In this document: positions 8,307-16,538 of the stretch, one piece after another
Position numbering within the stretch: position 1 is the stretch's first letter
Layout of the letters: each line of letters opens with the position of its first letter
NCBI RefSeq assembly: GCF_004795105.1
Contig: NZ_SSBL01000044.1
Coordinates: 1-37,299 of the forward strand
DNA length: 37,299 nt
DNA from: Streptomyces sp. A0642
GTDB taxonomy: Bacteria > Actinomycetota > Actinomycetes > Streptomycetales > Streptomycetaceae
Reading direction: 5' to 3'
The notes under the pieces: generated by a model
Databases searched by the model: none
What the model saw: only the letters and a program-made list of their open reading frames with translations
Told to the model about the DNA's origin: nothing
Translations under genes and position numbers: made by a program

Positions 8307-9062
8307 TCAGCCGCCTGACGGGCCCGGTCCGGCCAGGGCGTCGCCGAAGTCGCGGACCGCTTCGGTGACGATCGCCTCCAGGCGGGCGTGGTGCGCGCCG
8401 CGCCAGTACACCCGGCCGCACTCCGTGCACTGCGCGAAGACGTCGTAGGACCGCTGTGTGCCGTGCTCCAGCCGCGCGCTGACGGAGTCCTTGTCGGCGG
8501 CCGTCAAGGGTCCGTTGCATGCCGTGCACCGCGTCCACGGGGATAGGCGCGGCGCGAACCGTTCCAGTACGTCGCGCAACTGCGCCTCGGGGCGGTCACT
8601 GTAGACGTACGCCCCGGCCCAGATCTCGCGCCGGTGCAGCAGCCCTCGGTCCCGGGAGAGCAGGACCCGCCGTTCCTCGGCGGAGCGGGTGGCCAGCGCG
8701 GGGTCGCCGATGTCCTCGCTCTCGTACGCCGCGTCGACGCCGAGCAGCCGCAGGCGCCGCGCCAGGGTGCCGAGGTGGACGTCGAGCAGGAAGCGCAGGG
8801 GTGCGCCCGGAATGTGCTGCGGGCGCTGAACGGCCCGGACCTCGACCAGTTCGCCCGCCGCCGGAATGTGCGAGACCGGCACGGGGCGTCCGTCGACGAG
8901 GAGCTGTCCTGCCTCGGTGAGGGGGATGCCGAGTGATTCCACGACGTGGCCGAGGGTGGAGGAGCCGTCGGTGGTCACGGTGGTCCGGCCGCGACGGCGT
9001 TCGTGGGCGACGAAGAGGCGTAGTCCGGGGTCGACTTCGAGGTGGATCTCGGGTCCGTTCAC
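8307..9062 (-). CDS. Mut7-C RNase-like protein with N-terminal ubiquitin-like domain
   Basis: 251-residue protein. The N-terminal ~85 residues (PEIHLEVDPGLRLFVA... LLVDGRPVPVSHIPAAGELVEVRAV) look like a ThiS/MoaD beta-grasp domain. The C-terminal Mut7-C domain begins at RFLLDVHLGTLARRLRLLGVD and includes the PIN-like acidic residues (DVH, LLSRDRGLL) and a zinc-binding region, CTAC then CTEC. Mut7-C domains are predicted nucleases; a target is not known. GTG 9062 is favoured because homologues begin with an NGPEI-like sequence and CATCCT (9074-9069) lies 6 nt upstream. An in-frame GTG at 9092 is possible. Neither start has a Shine-Dalgarno sequence. Confidence 0.85.
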   Translation of the reverse strand: MNGPEIHLEVDPGLRLFVAHERRRGRTTVTTDGSSTLGHVVESLGIPLTEAGQLLVDGRPVPVSHIPAAGELVEVRAVQRPQHIPGAPLRFLLDVHLGTLARRLRLLGVDAAYESEDIGDPALATRSAEERRVLLSRDRGLLHRREIWAGAYVYSDRPEAQLRDVLERFAPRLSPWTRCTACNGPLTAADKDSVSARLEHGTQRSYDVFAQCTECGRVYWRGAHHARLEAIVTEAVRDFGDALAGPGPSGG

Positions 9063-9126
9063 CTGGTCAGGATGCCATCGGGGCGCGGGCACCGGCCAGG
9101 TGGTCCGGGAGGCGGGTGCGGGGCCG

Positions 9127-9966
9127 TCAGGCGCGGAAGGCGGCGGCGTGTCCGGCGGCCCAGGCCGCGAACGTACGGGCCGGGCGGCCGGTCAGTTTCT
9201 CCGTCTCGCCGGTGACTTCGGCGGCGGTGCCGTCCGTGGCGGCCCAGTAGTCGAGCAGGGCCTCGGCGATCGTCTCCGGCACGAAGGGCGACACGGCGTC
9301 CTTCCAGGCGGACCTGCTCACGGTGCGGAAGGTGGTGGGGCTGCCCGTCGCGGCGGCCAGCAGCTCGACCTGTTCGGCCGCGGTGAGGGATTCGGGGCCG
9401 GTCAGGTGGTAGGCCGAGCCCTGAAGCCGCGCGTCGGTGAGGACGGCGCGTGCGGCCTCGGCGATGTCGGCCTCGTCGATGGGGCTGGTCGCGCTGTGGG
9501 GGTAGGGCAGGTCGACGGGGCGGCCGGACCGGAAGGACTCCGACCACTGGTAGGCGTTGCCGGTGAAGGCTCCGGGGCGCAGCAGGGTCGTGGTGAGGGG
9601 TGAGCCGGTCAGCGCCTGCTCCACCGCGTGGTGGGAGGCGGCGATCGGGTTGGAGGCGGCGTCCGGGTCGAGGACGGAGCTGGAGGAGAGCAGGACGATG
9701 TGCGTGACGCCGGCGGTCTGCGCGGCGGCGAGGAAGGCGGTGATGTGGGACGGCTCGGCGTAGAGGAAGACGGAGTCGACGCCGTCCAGGGCCGGGGCGA
9801 AGGTGGCGGGGTCGCCGAGATCGCAGGCCACGGACGGGACGCCCGCCGGCAGCGAGAGCTCGCCGGGGTTGCGGGAGCCGGCACGCACGGGGTGGCCGCC
9901 CTGGTGCAGGAGTGAGACGAGCGTGGAGGCGACGCGGCCGCGGCAGCCGGTGACAAGGGTGGTCAT
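9127..9966 (-). CDS. NmrA-like NAD(P)-binding protein
   Basis: 279-residue atypical short-chain dehydrogenase of the NmrA/HSCARG type. It starts with the Rossmann motif TLVTGCRGRVASTLVSLLHQGGHPVRAGSRNP, followed by ACDLGD, VFLYAEPSH, HIVLLSSSSV, LLRPGAFTGN and a C-terminal substrate lobe with SPIDEADIAEAA. The catalytic tyrosine of classical SDRs is absent at its usual place, as in NmrA-like redox sensors or azoreductases. ATG 9966 has GAGGAG 7 nt upstream. Just upstream lies a perfect dyad (10035-10047) that may be an operator, but no dedicated HxlR or TetR repressor gene is adjacent. Confidence 0.85.
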   Translation of the reverse strand: MTTLVTGCRGRVASTLVSLLHQGGHPVRAGSRNPGELSLPAGVPSVACDLGDPATFAPALDGVDSVFLYAEPSHITAFLAAAQTAGVTHIVLLSSSSVLDPDAASNPIAASHHAVEQALTGSPLTTTLLRPGAFTGNAYQWSESFRSGRPVDLPYPHSATSPIDEADIAEAARAVLTDARLQGSAYHLTGPESLTAAEQVELLAAATGSPTTFRTVSRSAWKDAVSPFVPETIAEALLDYWAATDGTAAEVTGETEKLTGRPARTFAAWAAGHAAAFRA

Positions 9967-10034
9967 GGAGGGTCTCCTCGGTGACGGGGTCGGAGGGTCC
10001 TGGCGGTCCCTCCGGTGGTTGTGCAGCACATAAG

Positions 10035-10047
10035 CTGCGTGACGCAG
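10035..10047. promoter_or_regulatory. Dyad upstream of the NmrA-like gene
   Basis: CTGCGT-G-ACGCAG is a perfect 6-bp-arm palindrome within an A+T-rich patch about 70 nt upstream of the NmrA-like start. The minus-strand hexamers TTATCT and TTATGT flank it and could be -10 elements. It is a plausible repressor operator; the regulator is unknown. Confidence 0.4.
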
Positions 10048-10127
10048 ATAAATATCCAGGAGGCGGCTCTGTCCGTCAACCGCTTTGCGCGGCCCGCCGC
10101 GGGCGCGGCGTCCGCCGCCGGTGGGCG

Positions 10128-10658
10128 TCAGCGCTCCGGGTGGAGGTCCAGCCGCCAGTCGTTGGTCAGCAGCGGGTGCCCCGGCGGGTACTCGATCTCG
10201 CAGGAGCCGAGCAGGGTGAAGCCCGCTCTGCGGCACACCCCGTTCGACGCGGCGTTGTCCACGGACGGGTAGGCGTGCAGGTAGCGGTGCTTGTGCGCGG
10301 CGCGCGCCTGCCCGGCCACGGCCGCCGTCGCGGCCGACGCGATACCCCGGCCCTGGAACTCCGCGAGGACGGCCCACCCCGTCTCGTACACCTCCTGGCC
10401 CTGCCAGGTGCGTTCCCAGAAGCCGATGGTGCCCGCGGCCTCGGTCTCACCGGGCAGCGCGATGCGGAACATCCTGCCCCGGCCCTCCCGGTCCGCGCTC
10501 AGCGCCACGTAGCGGCCGTGCCGCCCTATGAGCTGCTCCTCCGTCTCGGGTCCGCCCAGATGGTCCGTCAGCTCCGGGGCGTTGGCGCGGCGGAGCAGCT
10601 CGAAGTCGCTGTCCGACCAGGGTTCGATCCGTACGGATGGTGCTGCGGTGCGCTCCAT
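10128..10658 (-). CDS. GNAT N-acetyltransferase
   Basis: 176-residue acetyltransferase of the RimJ/RimL-like subgroup. The acetyl-CoA binding region is visible as YETGWAVLAEFQGRGIASAATAAVAGQARA, with the Q/RxxGxG/A signature in EFQGRGIA. This is followed by HAYPSVDNAASNGVCRRAGFTLLG, the GNAT motif-B segment. The substrate is unknown. ATG 10658 lies 6 nt after TACAGT (10670-10665) with no Shine-Dalgarno sequence, so it is probably leaderless despite sitting only 29 nt after the AraC-type gene on the same strand. Confidence 0.9.
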   Translation of the reverse strand: MERTAAPSVRIEPWSDSDFELLRRANAPELTDHLGGPETEEQLIGRHGRYVALSADREGRGRMFRIALPGETEAAGTIGFWERTWQGQEVYETGWAVLAEFQGRGIASAATAAVAGQARAAHKHRYLHAYPSVDNAASNGVCRRAGFTLLGSCEIEYPPGHPLLTNDWRLDLHPER

Positions 10659-10687
10659 GTCAGAACTGTAGGGCGGGGCACCGACAG

Positions 10688-11509
10688 TCAGCGGGCGCCC
10701 AGCAGGGTCGGCGGGACGCCGACCGTCGCGGTGAAGTCTCTGACCAGGTGGGCCTGGTCGCTGTAGCCGAGGTCCGCGGCGAGTCCCGCCCAGTCCACCG
10801 CCGGGTCCGACTCGGCGCGTTCCAGCGCCTCGTGGATGCGGTAGCGGAGGATGACCCACTTGGGGCCGACGCCGACGTACGTGGCGAACAGGCGTTGCAG
10901 CGACCGCACCGACAGCCCTTCGGCCCGGGCCAGTTCACCGACGCGGCGGACCGTGCGGTCCGTGCGGACGAGGTCGGCCAGGGCCATCGCCCGGTCGGCC
11001 TGCGGATCCGGCCGCGGGCCGAGCGCCAGCAGGTACGCGTCGAGTGCCGCGACCCGCGCGTCCTCCTGGGCGGGGTCCAGCACGGCCGACGGCGGCGCGG
11101 GCGGCGCGAAGACCTGGGAGGCCGGGACCCGGCGGCCCGTCCACTCGGACACCGGCCGGTCCGGGGCGAACGGCCGGAAGCCGCCCGGCCGGAACTGGAC
11201 ACCGCAGACCCGGCCCCGCCCCTCCAGCTTCTGCGTGAACAGTTCCAGGCCGATGCCCGAGACCTCCGCGAACCCGGTGTCCTCGTCGCCGCAGCCCGGG
11301 TACCGCTCGAAGACCAGGTTGACGCTGGGGTGCGGGACCAGGTGGGAGGCGTACGGCCGGCGCAGGTCCCAGTCCATCAGCCAGTAGTGCTCCAGGTACG
11401 GGCGCAGCGCGGGGGCGGGCTCGCGGCGCCGGAAGCGTACGTGTGTGAAGAGCTCGGGGGCGTCGACGATGCCCCGGGTGTCGCGTCGGGGACCTGGGGA
11501 GCCGGGCAT
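10688..11509 (-). CDS. AraC-family transcriptional regulator
   Basis: 273-residue regulator. The N-terminal ~140 residues carry the DUF6597-type sensor pattern common in actinobacteria (PYLEHYWLMDWDLR, HLVPHPSVNLVFER, CGVQFRPGGFRPF). The C-terminal AraC domain has two helix-turn-helix units: RVGELARAEGLSVRSLQRLFATYVGVGPKWVILRYRIHEAL and WAGLAADLGYSDQAHLVRDFTATVGVPP. The ligand is unknown. ATG 11509 lies 8 nt after TAGGAT (11523-11518), consistent with a leaderless or near-leaderless transcript. The GNAT gene follows closely and may be a target or partner. Confidence 0.9.
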   Translation of the reverse strand: MPGSPGPRRDTRGIVDAPELFTHVRFRRREPAPALRPYLEHYWLMDWDLRRPYASHLVPHPSVNLVFERYPGCGDEDTGFAEVSGIGLELFTQKLEGRGRVCGVQFRPGGFRPFAPDRPVSEWTGRRVPASQVFAPPAPPSAVLDPAQEDARVAALDAYLLALGPRPDPQADRAMALADLVRTDRTVRRVGELARAEGLSVRSLQRLFATYVGVGPKWVILRYRIHEALERAESDPAVDWAGLAADLGYSDQAHLVRDFTATVGVPPTLLGAR

Positions 11510-11557
11510 GGCTGCCGATCCTATGACGGCGCGACGGGGCGAAACCTGTCGGGCGCG

Positions 11558-11869
11558 TTACCGGCTCGTCCGCGCGGGTGCCGGGGGCCGTTCGCGGTCC
11601 CGGCCGCCGGCCGCCTCGGGCCCGACGCGGGTGGCCGGAACGCGCAGGTCCGTGGAGCCGGTGTAGAGCGTGCCGAGGGACGTGTAGGCGCCGTCCACGA
11701 TCTGCTCGGCCTCCACGAGCGTCGCGCGTCCGGCGAGGCGGGCCGCCTGATGGGTGTACGGGGACGGCGGCGCCGGGTGCCGGCGCCGCCACCAGGTCTC
11801 ACCTGCCGTCCAGATGCCGGAGGCGCAGACCAGTACGGGAATGGACAGAGCCAGCAGAGTGTCGCCCAC
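11558..11869 (-). CDS. Small membrane protein, unknown
   Basis: 103-residue protein not assigned to a family. One N-terminal hydrophobic helix (LLALSIPVLVCASGIWTAG) is followed by a basic WWRRRH stop-transfer segment and a soluble tail with YTHQAARLAGRATLVEAEQIVDGAY, which could be a short helix facing the cytoplasm. The gene is well supported by translation signals: GTG 11869 is preceded by AAGGAGG with a 6-nt spacer, the best Shine-Dalgarno sequence in the neighbourhood. It lies upstream of the AraC gene on the same strand, 48 nt away. Confidence 0.65.
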   Translation of the reverse strand: MGDTLLALSIPVLVCASGIWTAGETWWRRRHPAPPSPYTHQAARLAGRATLVEAEQIVDGAYTSLGTLYTGSTDLRVPATRVGPEAAGGRDRERPPAPARTSR

Positions 11870-12038
11870 GGCAGGCCTCCTTCAGTGTCGGTGCCTCCTG
11901 CATCGGCAGGTCCGGCAGGACGACTGGAGATCGTTCTTCGGCCAATGAATGGCCGGATAGGGATGGCTGAAGGATGCCGTTCGTGCAGGTGGGCGGCGGG
12001 GGTGACGCCGGGTGGGCCGTGTGTTCGGCGCGGCCCGC

Positions 12039-12587
12039 TCAGCGGGGTGCGTGTTCGGCGGGCGTGTGTTCAGTGGGGGAGCGGTCGCCCTGACGGGGGT
12101 GCACGGATCCGGCGGGGGATCCGGCCGGCGGCGGGTGCGGGGACCGGAAGGTGAACGCCTCCGGCCCTTCGCCGGCTTCGCGGATCAGGGCGATGCGGCT
12201 CATCGCCTCGTCGACGCTCGGGCGGTGTCCCGCGGGGACCCACCACAGGGCCACGTAGAAGTCGGCGAGGCGCTCGAACCACTCCCGGCGGCGCGCCAGC
12301 ACCTTGAGGTGGTCGCTGCGGTACGTGTAGTCGCGCAGCGCCTCGACCGATTCCCAGACCGAGCAGTTGATCAGGAGCAGGTCGTCGTCGTCCTGGGGAC
12401 GCAGGTTCGTGGCGTCGGCTCCGCTGTCGTCGACCAGGCGCCAGACGAAGCCGGGAGCCCGATCGGCGACGGCGTTGATCTCCGCGAGCTGGGCGACGAA
12501 GCCGGCCAGTTGAGGGCTGTCGAGCGGGGCAAGCATGCGCCCGACGTTGACTTGGGCAAGGTGGAAGTCGCTCACGGGGCCAAGCAT
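12039..12587 (-). CDS. DUF3291 family protein
   Basis: 182-residue protein matching the DUF3291 pattern: HLAQVNVGRMLAPLDSPQLAGFVAQLAEINAVADRAPGFVWRL, then LLINCSVWESVEALRDYTYRSDHLKVLARRREWFERL and LWWVPAGHRPSVDEAMSRI. This is a dimeric alpha/beta-barrel (ABM-like) fold related to monooxygenase-like domains; no function is established. The last ~35 residues are Pro/His/Arg-rich with a repeated EH-P unit and are probably disordered. ATG 12587 is used, with AGAAGG about 11 nt upstream; GTG 12575 is an alternative. Between this gene and the regulator upstream lies an A+T-rich dyad (12605-12620). Confidence 0.8.
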   Translation of the reverse strand: MLGPVSDFHLAQVNVGRMLAPLDSPQLAGFVAQLAEINAVADRAPGFVWRLVDDSGADATNLRPQDDDDLLLINCSVWESVEALRDYTYRSDHLKVLARRREWFERLADFYVALWWVPAGHRPSVDEAMSRIALIREAGEGPEAFTFRSPHPPPAGSPAGSVHPRQGDRSPTEHTPAEHAPR

Positions 12588-12624
12588 GCCCGGGTGAACC
12601 TTCTAAAGTCAACGAACTTTGTTT

Positions 12625-13338
12625 TTAGGATGGGGCGGCTTCGGACTCCGCTCCGGGTGGGGGGCCGGATGCGTCGTCCGGCCCGGCTTCGGCGGGACGC
12701 AGGGCCACGCAGCACCCCCGCGGGAGGGGGTCCATCGCCGCGCTCCACCGGTCCCCGTCCGGCAGCCCCGTGAGCAGTCCCTCGATTCCGGCCAGGTTCA
12801 TCCCGCAGACCAGGGCGGGGAACTGCTCGGCCAGGGCGTGGAACGGGCAGTTGTTCAGCCGTACGGTCGCCCCGTCCCGGAACGGCTCGTAACCGCGTGA
12901 CCGCAGGACCTCGACCGGATCCGTCCCGCCCTCCGCGGCGCTGCCGGACGCCTCCCCGTCGGCCCGCGCCGCCGCCTGCAGTTCACCGTCGAGCCCGGCC
13001 TGCTCCACGACCTCGGCCAGCAGGCGGCTCGCCGTGTCGTAGGACCGGGGCGGCACCGACACCGCGCGCTCCCCCTCGGCCCTCCGGTACAGCTTCGAGG
13101 GCCGGCCGGCCCCTGGTCCGCTGCGTCCCGAAAGCCGCCGGAAGGACACCTCCAGCAGTCCGGCCTCGACCAGCTTGTCCAGGTGGAACGCGGCCAGGGA
13201 GCGCGACACCCCCACCGCTTCGGCCGCGGCGTCCCGCCCGACCTCGCCCGGCGTCCCGGTGACGTGCCGGTACAGTCCACGCCGCACCGGGTCCCCCAGT
13301 GCGGTCAGCGCCTCCAGGGCGGCATCCTCGCTGCTCAC
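12625..13338 (-). CDS. SufR-like winged-helix regulator (COG2345 type)
   Basis: 237-residue regulator. The N-terminal winged helix (ALGDPVRRGLYRHV, AAAEAVGVSRSLAAFHLDKLVEAGLLEVSFRR, GRPSKLYRRA) is ArsR/SufR-like. The C-terminal part carries Cys164 (NNCPFH), Cys178 (VCGMN) and Cys209-Cys210, i.e. C-X13-C-X30-CC, close to the cysteine spacing of SufR proteins that hold an iron-sulfur cluster. It may therefore sense Fe-S or redox state; that is inference from spacing and fold. No suf genes are in the window. GTG 13338 lies 6 nt after TAGAAT (13350-13345) without a Shine-Dalgarno sequence, so it is probably leaderless. Confidence 0.8.
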   Translation of the reverse strand: MSSEDAALEALTALGDPVRRGLYRHVTGTPGEVGRDAAAEAVGVSRSLAAFHLDKLVEAGLLEVSFRRLSGRSGPGAGRPSKLYRRAEGERAVSVPPRSYDTASRLLAEVVEQAGLDGELQAAARADGEASGSAAEGGTDPVEVLRSRGYEPFRDGATVRLNNCPFHALAEQFPALVCGMNLAGIEGLLTGLPDGDRWSAAMDPLPRGCCVALRPAEAGPDDASGPPPGAESEAAPS

Positions 13339-13392
13339 GCGGCAATTCTATAACTAACAGCGATTGACGACGGGATCGCCGGACGGCGGCGG

Positions 13393-13830
13393 TCAGGGCC
13401 AGACCAGGCAGTACGCCTGATGCCCCGCGTCATGCAGCCGGTGGGAGAAGTCCTGCCACTCGTGGAGCAGTTGGTAGACGTTGAACGCGTCACGCGGGCC
13501 GCCGCGGTCCGGGACCGTCGACCAGATGAAGGCCGCGGCCCCCACGGACTCCTCGCCCACGCCGAGCAGCGGGTCCACGACCGTCATGGGGAGCTTGACC
13601 ACCGCGTAGTCGGGATGCAGCACGACCAGCTCCAGCGGCGGGACCTTGTGCAGGGGTATGCCCTGTATGCCGGTGAGGACCATCGCGGCCACGGTCTCCG
13701 GCTTGATCTTGGTGAACATGCCGCCCATGCCCAGCTCGTCACCGCCGAGCTCCTCGGGGCGCATGGAAATGGGCACGCGTGCGGCCGTGGCGCCGTCGGG
13801 GGCGCCGAAGTACTTGTAGGTCACCCCCAT
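13393..13830 (-). CDS. Conserved soluble protein, unknown
   Basis: 145-residue protein that I do not recognise. It begins MGVTYKYFGAPDGATAARVP and contains GMGGMFTKIKPETVAAMVLTG, LELVVLHPDYAVVKLPMTVVDPLLG and a C-terminal aromatic/His stretch (YQLLHEWQDFSHRLHDAG) ending QAYCLVWP. There are no transmembrane segments or signal peptide. ATG 13830 has AGGAG about 10 nt upstream; the open frame continues upstream but without protein-like sequence. It is divergent from hemL, with a 288-nt intergenic region, and 54 nt from the SufR-like gene. Confidence 0.65.
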   Translation of the reverse strand: MGVTYKYFGAPDGATAARVPISMRPEELGGDELGMGGMFTKIKPETVAAMVLTGIQGIPLHKVPPLELVVLHPDYAVVKLPMTVVDPLLGVGEESVGAAAFIWSTVPDRGGPRDAFNVYQLLHEWQDFSHRLHDAGHQAYCLVWP

Positions 13831-14118
13831 GCCGCCACTGCTCCTGCTTCCGGCTCCGACCTGCGCACCACCGGCCTGTATGCCCTGATTGCGCTCAGCC
13901 TCGCGCCGGTGCCGACCTCGCCGGGCAGGCTCGGGCCCCAGGTCGTCGGTCCCTTCGCCCACTCCGCCACCGCGATGCATATCTCATCCACCCGACTACT
14001 AACTAGGAGACACAGCCCCCGCCGCGTAACCCGATCATCGTGTCAGTGACCTCCCCCACGGGCGTGCGGTGAAACACCCGTCCGCAAGACCGTCCGTGGC
14101 TCTGACACCATGGCATGT

Positions 14119-15426
14119 GTGAGCTTTCCTTATAGCGCCCCAGTTTCGCAGACGCTTTTCGACCGCGCGTCCCTCGTGACGCCCGGTGGCGTGAACTCTC
14201 CCGTACGGGCCTTCCGGGCCGTGGGCGGTACGCCCCGCTTCATGGTCTCCGGTACCGGTCCGTACCTCACCGATGCCGATGGTCGTGAGTACGTCGACCT
14301 CGTGTGCTCGTGGGGGCCGATGATTCTCGGCCATTCCCACCCCGACGTCATCGCCGCCGTCCAGGAGGCCGTCGCCCGCGGTACCTCGTTCGGTACGCCC
14401 GGCGAGGGCGAGGTCGCGCTCGCCGAGGAGATCGTGGCCCGGGTCGAGCCCGTGGAGCAGGTGCGGCTCGTGTCGTCCGGCACCGAGGCGACCATGTCCG
14501 CGATCCGCCTCGCCCGCGGCTTCACCGGCCGGGCGAAGATCGTGAAGTTCGCCGGCTGCTACCACGGTCACGTCGACGCGCTGCTCGCCGCCGCCGGGTC
14601 CGGGCTGGCGACCTTCGGCCTGCCGGACACGCCGGGCGTCACCGGCGCCCAGGCCGGCGACACGATCGTGCTGCCCTACAACGACCTGGAGGCCGTACGG
14701 GCCGCCTTCGCCGCGCAGCCCGGCGAGATCGCCTGTGTGATCACCGAGGCGTCGCCCGGCAACATGGGCGTCGTGCCGCCGCTGGACGGTTTCAACGCGG
14801 GCCTCAAGGAGCTCTGCGCGGCCAACGGGGCGCTGTACATCTCCGACGAGGTCATGACCGGGTTCCGTACGTCGAAGGCCGGCTGGTTCGGCGTCGACGG
14901 GGTGCGCCCCGACCTGATGACGTTCGGCAAGGTCATGGGCGGCGGCTTCCCGGCCGCGGCGTTCGGCGGCCGTGCCGACGTGATGGCGCACCTGGCCCCG
15001 GCCGGCCCCGTCTACCAGGCGGGCACCCTCTCCGGCAATCCGGTCGCCACCGCCGCCGGTCTCGCCCAGCTGCGCCTCCTGGACGACGCCGCGTACGCGA
15101 AGGTCGACGCGGTCTCGGCGGAGATCCGGGGGCTGGTGAGCCAGGCCCTGGACAAGGAAGGGGTCGCCCACACCGTGCAGGCGGCGAGCAACATGTTCTC
15201 CGTCTTCTTCACGGACGGTCCGGTGCGCGACTACGAGGACGCCAAGCGGCAGGAAGCTTTCCGCTACACGCCGTTCTTCCACTCGATGCTGGCGCAGGGC
15301 GTGTACCTCCCGCCGTCCGCGTTCGAGTCGTGGTTCGTCTCCACCGCCCACGACACCCGGGCCGTGGAGCGGATCGCCGCCGCTCTGCCCGCCGCAGCCC
15401 GCGCCGCCTCGGAGGCCACCGCATGA
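14119..15426 (+). CDS. hemL: Glutamate-1-semialdehyde 2,1-aminomutase
   Basis: 435-residue PLP enzyme converting glutamate-1-semialdehyde to 5-aminolevulinate, the precursor of heme, siroheme and corrinoids. Family motifs are VTPGGVNSPVRAF, LVCSWGPMILGH, SSGTEATMSAIRLARGFTGR, CYHGHVDALL, ISDEVMTGFR and MTFGKVMGGGFPAAAFGG; Lys271 in the last is the PLP Schiff-base lysine. GTG 14119 is chosen because homologues begin SFPYSAPVSQTLF; an ATG at 14110 adds three residues. The stop overlaps the next gene's start (ATGA). Upstream, GTGTCAG (14040-14046) and CTGACAC (14102-14108) form a widely spaced inverted repeat of unknown meaning. Confidence 0.95.
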   Translation: MSFPYSAPVSQTLFDRASLVTPGGVNSPVRAFRAVGGTPRFMVSGTGPYLTDADGREYVDLVCSWGPMILGHSHPDVIAAVQEAVARGTSFGTPGEGEVALAEEIVARVEPVEQVRLVSSGTEATMSAIRLARGFTGRAKIVKFAGCYHGHVDALLAAAGSGLATFGLPDTPGVTGAQAGDTIVLPYNDLEAVRAAFAAQPGEIACVITEASPGNMGVVPPLDGFNAGLKELCAANGALYISDEVMTGFRTSKAGWFGVDGVRPDLMTFGKVMGGGFPAAAFGGRADVMAHLAPAGPVYQAGTLSGNPVATAAGLAQLRLLDDAAYAKVDAVSAEIRGLVSQALDKEGVAHTVQAASNMFSVFFTDGPVRDYEDAKRQEAFRYTPFFHSMLAQGVYLPPSAFESWFVSTAHDTRAVERIAAALPAAARAASEATA

Positions 15427-16136
15427 GCGAGACCAGCAGCACCGCAGCCGGCGACGCCGGACGCAAGGACATCACCGTCGTCCACCTGATGCGCCACGGA
15501 GAGGTGCACAACCCGGAAGGCGTGCTGTACGGCCGCCGTTCCGGCTACCACCTCTCCGAGCTCGGCCGGCAGATGGCCGACCGGGTCGCCGAGCACCTCG
15601 ACAAGCGCGACATCACGCACGTCGTCGCCTCCCCGCTGGAGCGGGCCCAGGAGACGGCGACGCCGATCGCCAAGACCCACGGCCTGGACCTCGCCACCGA
15701 CGAGCGGCTCATCGAGGCCGCCAACGTCTTCGAGGGCAAGACCTTCGGCGTCGGCGACGGGGCGCTGCGCAAGCCGGACAACTGGAAGCACCTGACGAAC
15801 CCCTTCCGGCCCTCGTGGGGTGAGCCGTACATCGAGCAGGTCGTCCGGATGATGGGCGCGCTCGACGCGGCGCGCGACGCGGCGCGCGGTCATGAGGCGG
15901 TGTGCGTCAGCCACCAGCTGCCGATCTGGATCGTCCGCAGCTTCGTGGAGCGGCGGCGGCTGTGGCACGACCCGCGCAAGCGGCAGTGCACGCTCGCCTC
16001 GCTGACCAGCTTCACGTACCAGGGCGACAAGATCGTGTCGGTCGGGTACTCGGAGCCGGCGCGGGATCTGGTGCCGGCGCATCTGCTGGCGGGGGCGAAG
16101 CCGGTGAAGGGGGCGTCCAAGGGGTTCGGCGCGTAG
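15423..16136 (+). CDS. Histidine phosphatase (phosphoglycerate mutase-like)
   Basis: 237-residue histidine phosphatase superfamily protein. The catalytic RHGE motif appears in VVHLMRHGEVHNPEGVLYGR, the SPLERAQETATPIA segment carries the second conserved arginine, and the distal catalytic His is in VCVSHQLPIW. The C-terminal Lys/Gly tail (AGAKPVKGASKGFGA) is low complexity. The start ATG overlaps the hemL stop by four bases, so translation is coupled and the two proteins are made together. The substrate is unknown; true glycolytic mutase activity is not implied by the fold. Conserved linkage to hemL in Streptomyces suggests a housekeeping phosphatase role. Confidence 0.9.
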   Translation: MSETSSTAAGDAGRKDITVVHLMRHGEVHNPEGVLYGRRSGYHLSELGRQMADRVAEHLDKRDITHVVASPLERAQETATPIAKTHGLDLATDERLIEAANVFEGKTFGVGDGALRKPDNWKHLTNPFRPSWGEPYIEQVVRMMGALDAARDAARGHEAVCVSHQLPIWIVRSFVERRRLWHDPRKRQCTLASLTSFTYQGDKIVSVGYSEPARDLVPAHLLAGAKPVKGASKGFGA

Positions 16137-16538
16137 CCGGCCCGGGGGCCCTCGGGTCCGGGTCCGCCCCGCTCTGGCCGACGGGTGGGCCCGGTGCGTC
16201 CGGTGACCGTTCGTGTCCTCCCCTCCCTCCCCTTCCGTAGCCCCGAGGACGTGAGGGGAACCCCGCGACGGGCTTGATCCCGGCCGCTGCGAACAGCGCT
16301 GCGGCCGCTTCGGGACCCGCGTGATCGCTGGTGCGCCAACCGGGCGGAATGTGGACGTCCGGGGTTTCCGCGTGCCGTTTTCCGGTGGCTTCGGGGCCGG
16401 TCCGGTGCGCGGCACGTCTGGAGGCTGGTTCCGTAAAGAATCGTGTGCTAATTCGGGGAACGCCCGTGTTGCTTCACCCATCTAAGCCTTTGGCAGTTTG
16501 TATGTACTTAGGGCAAAACGACCGCAGATGGGAACGGT
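16137..16538 (+). other. 402-nt intergenic region before the deacetylase gene
   Basis: No convincing gene. It contains a 7-bp hairpin, CGGCCGC (16281-16287) with GCGGCCG (16301-16307), that may end the hemL transcript. The last ~100 nt are A+T-richer and probably carry the deacetylase promoter; TTGGCA (16490-16495) is a candidate -35, but no good -10 follows at the right distance. Confidence 0.4.
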
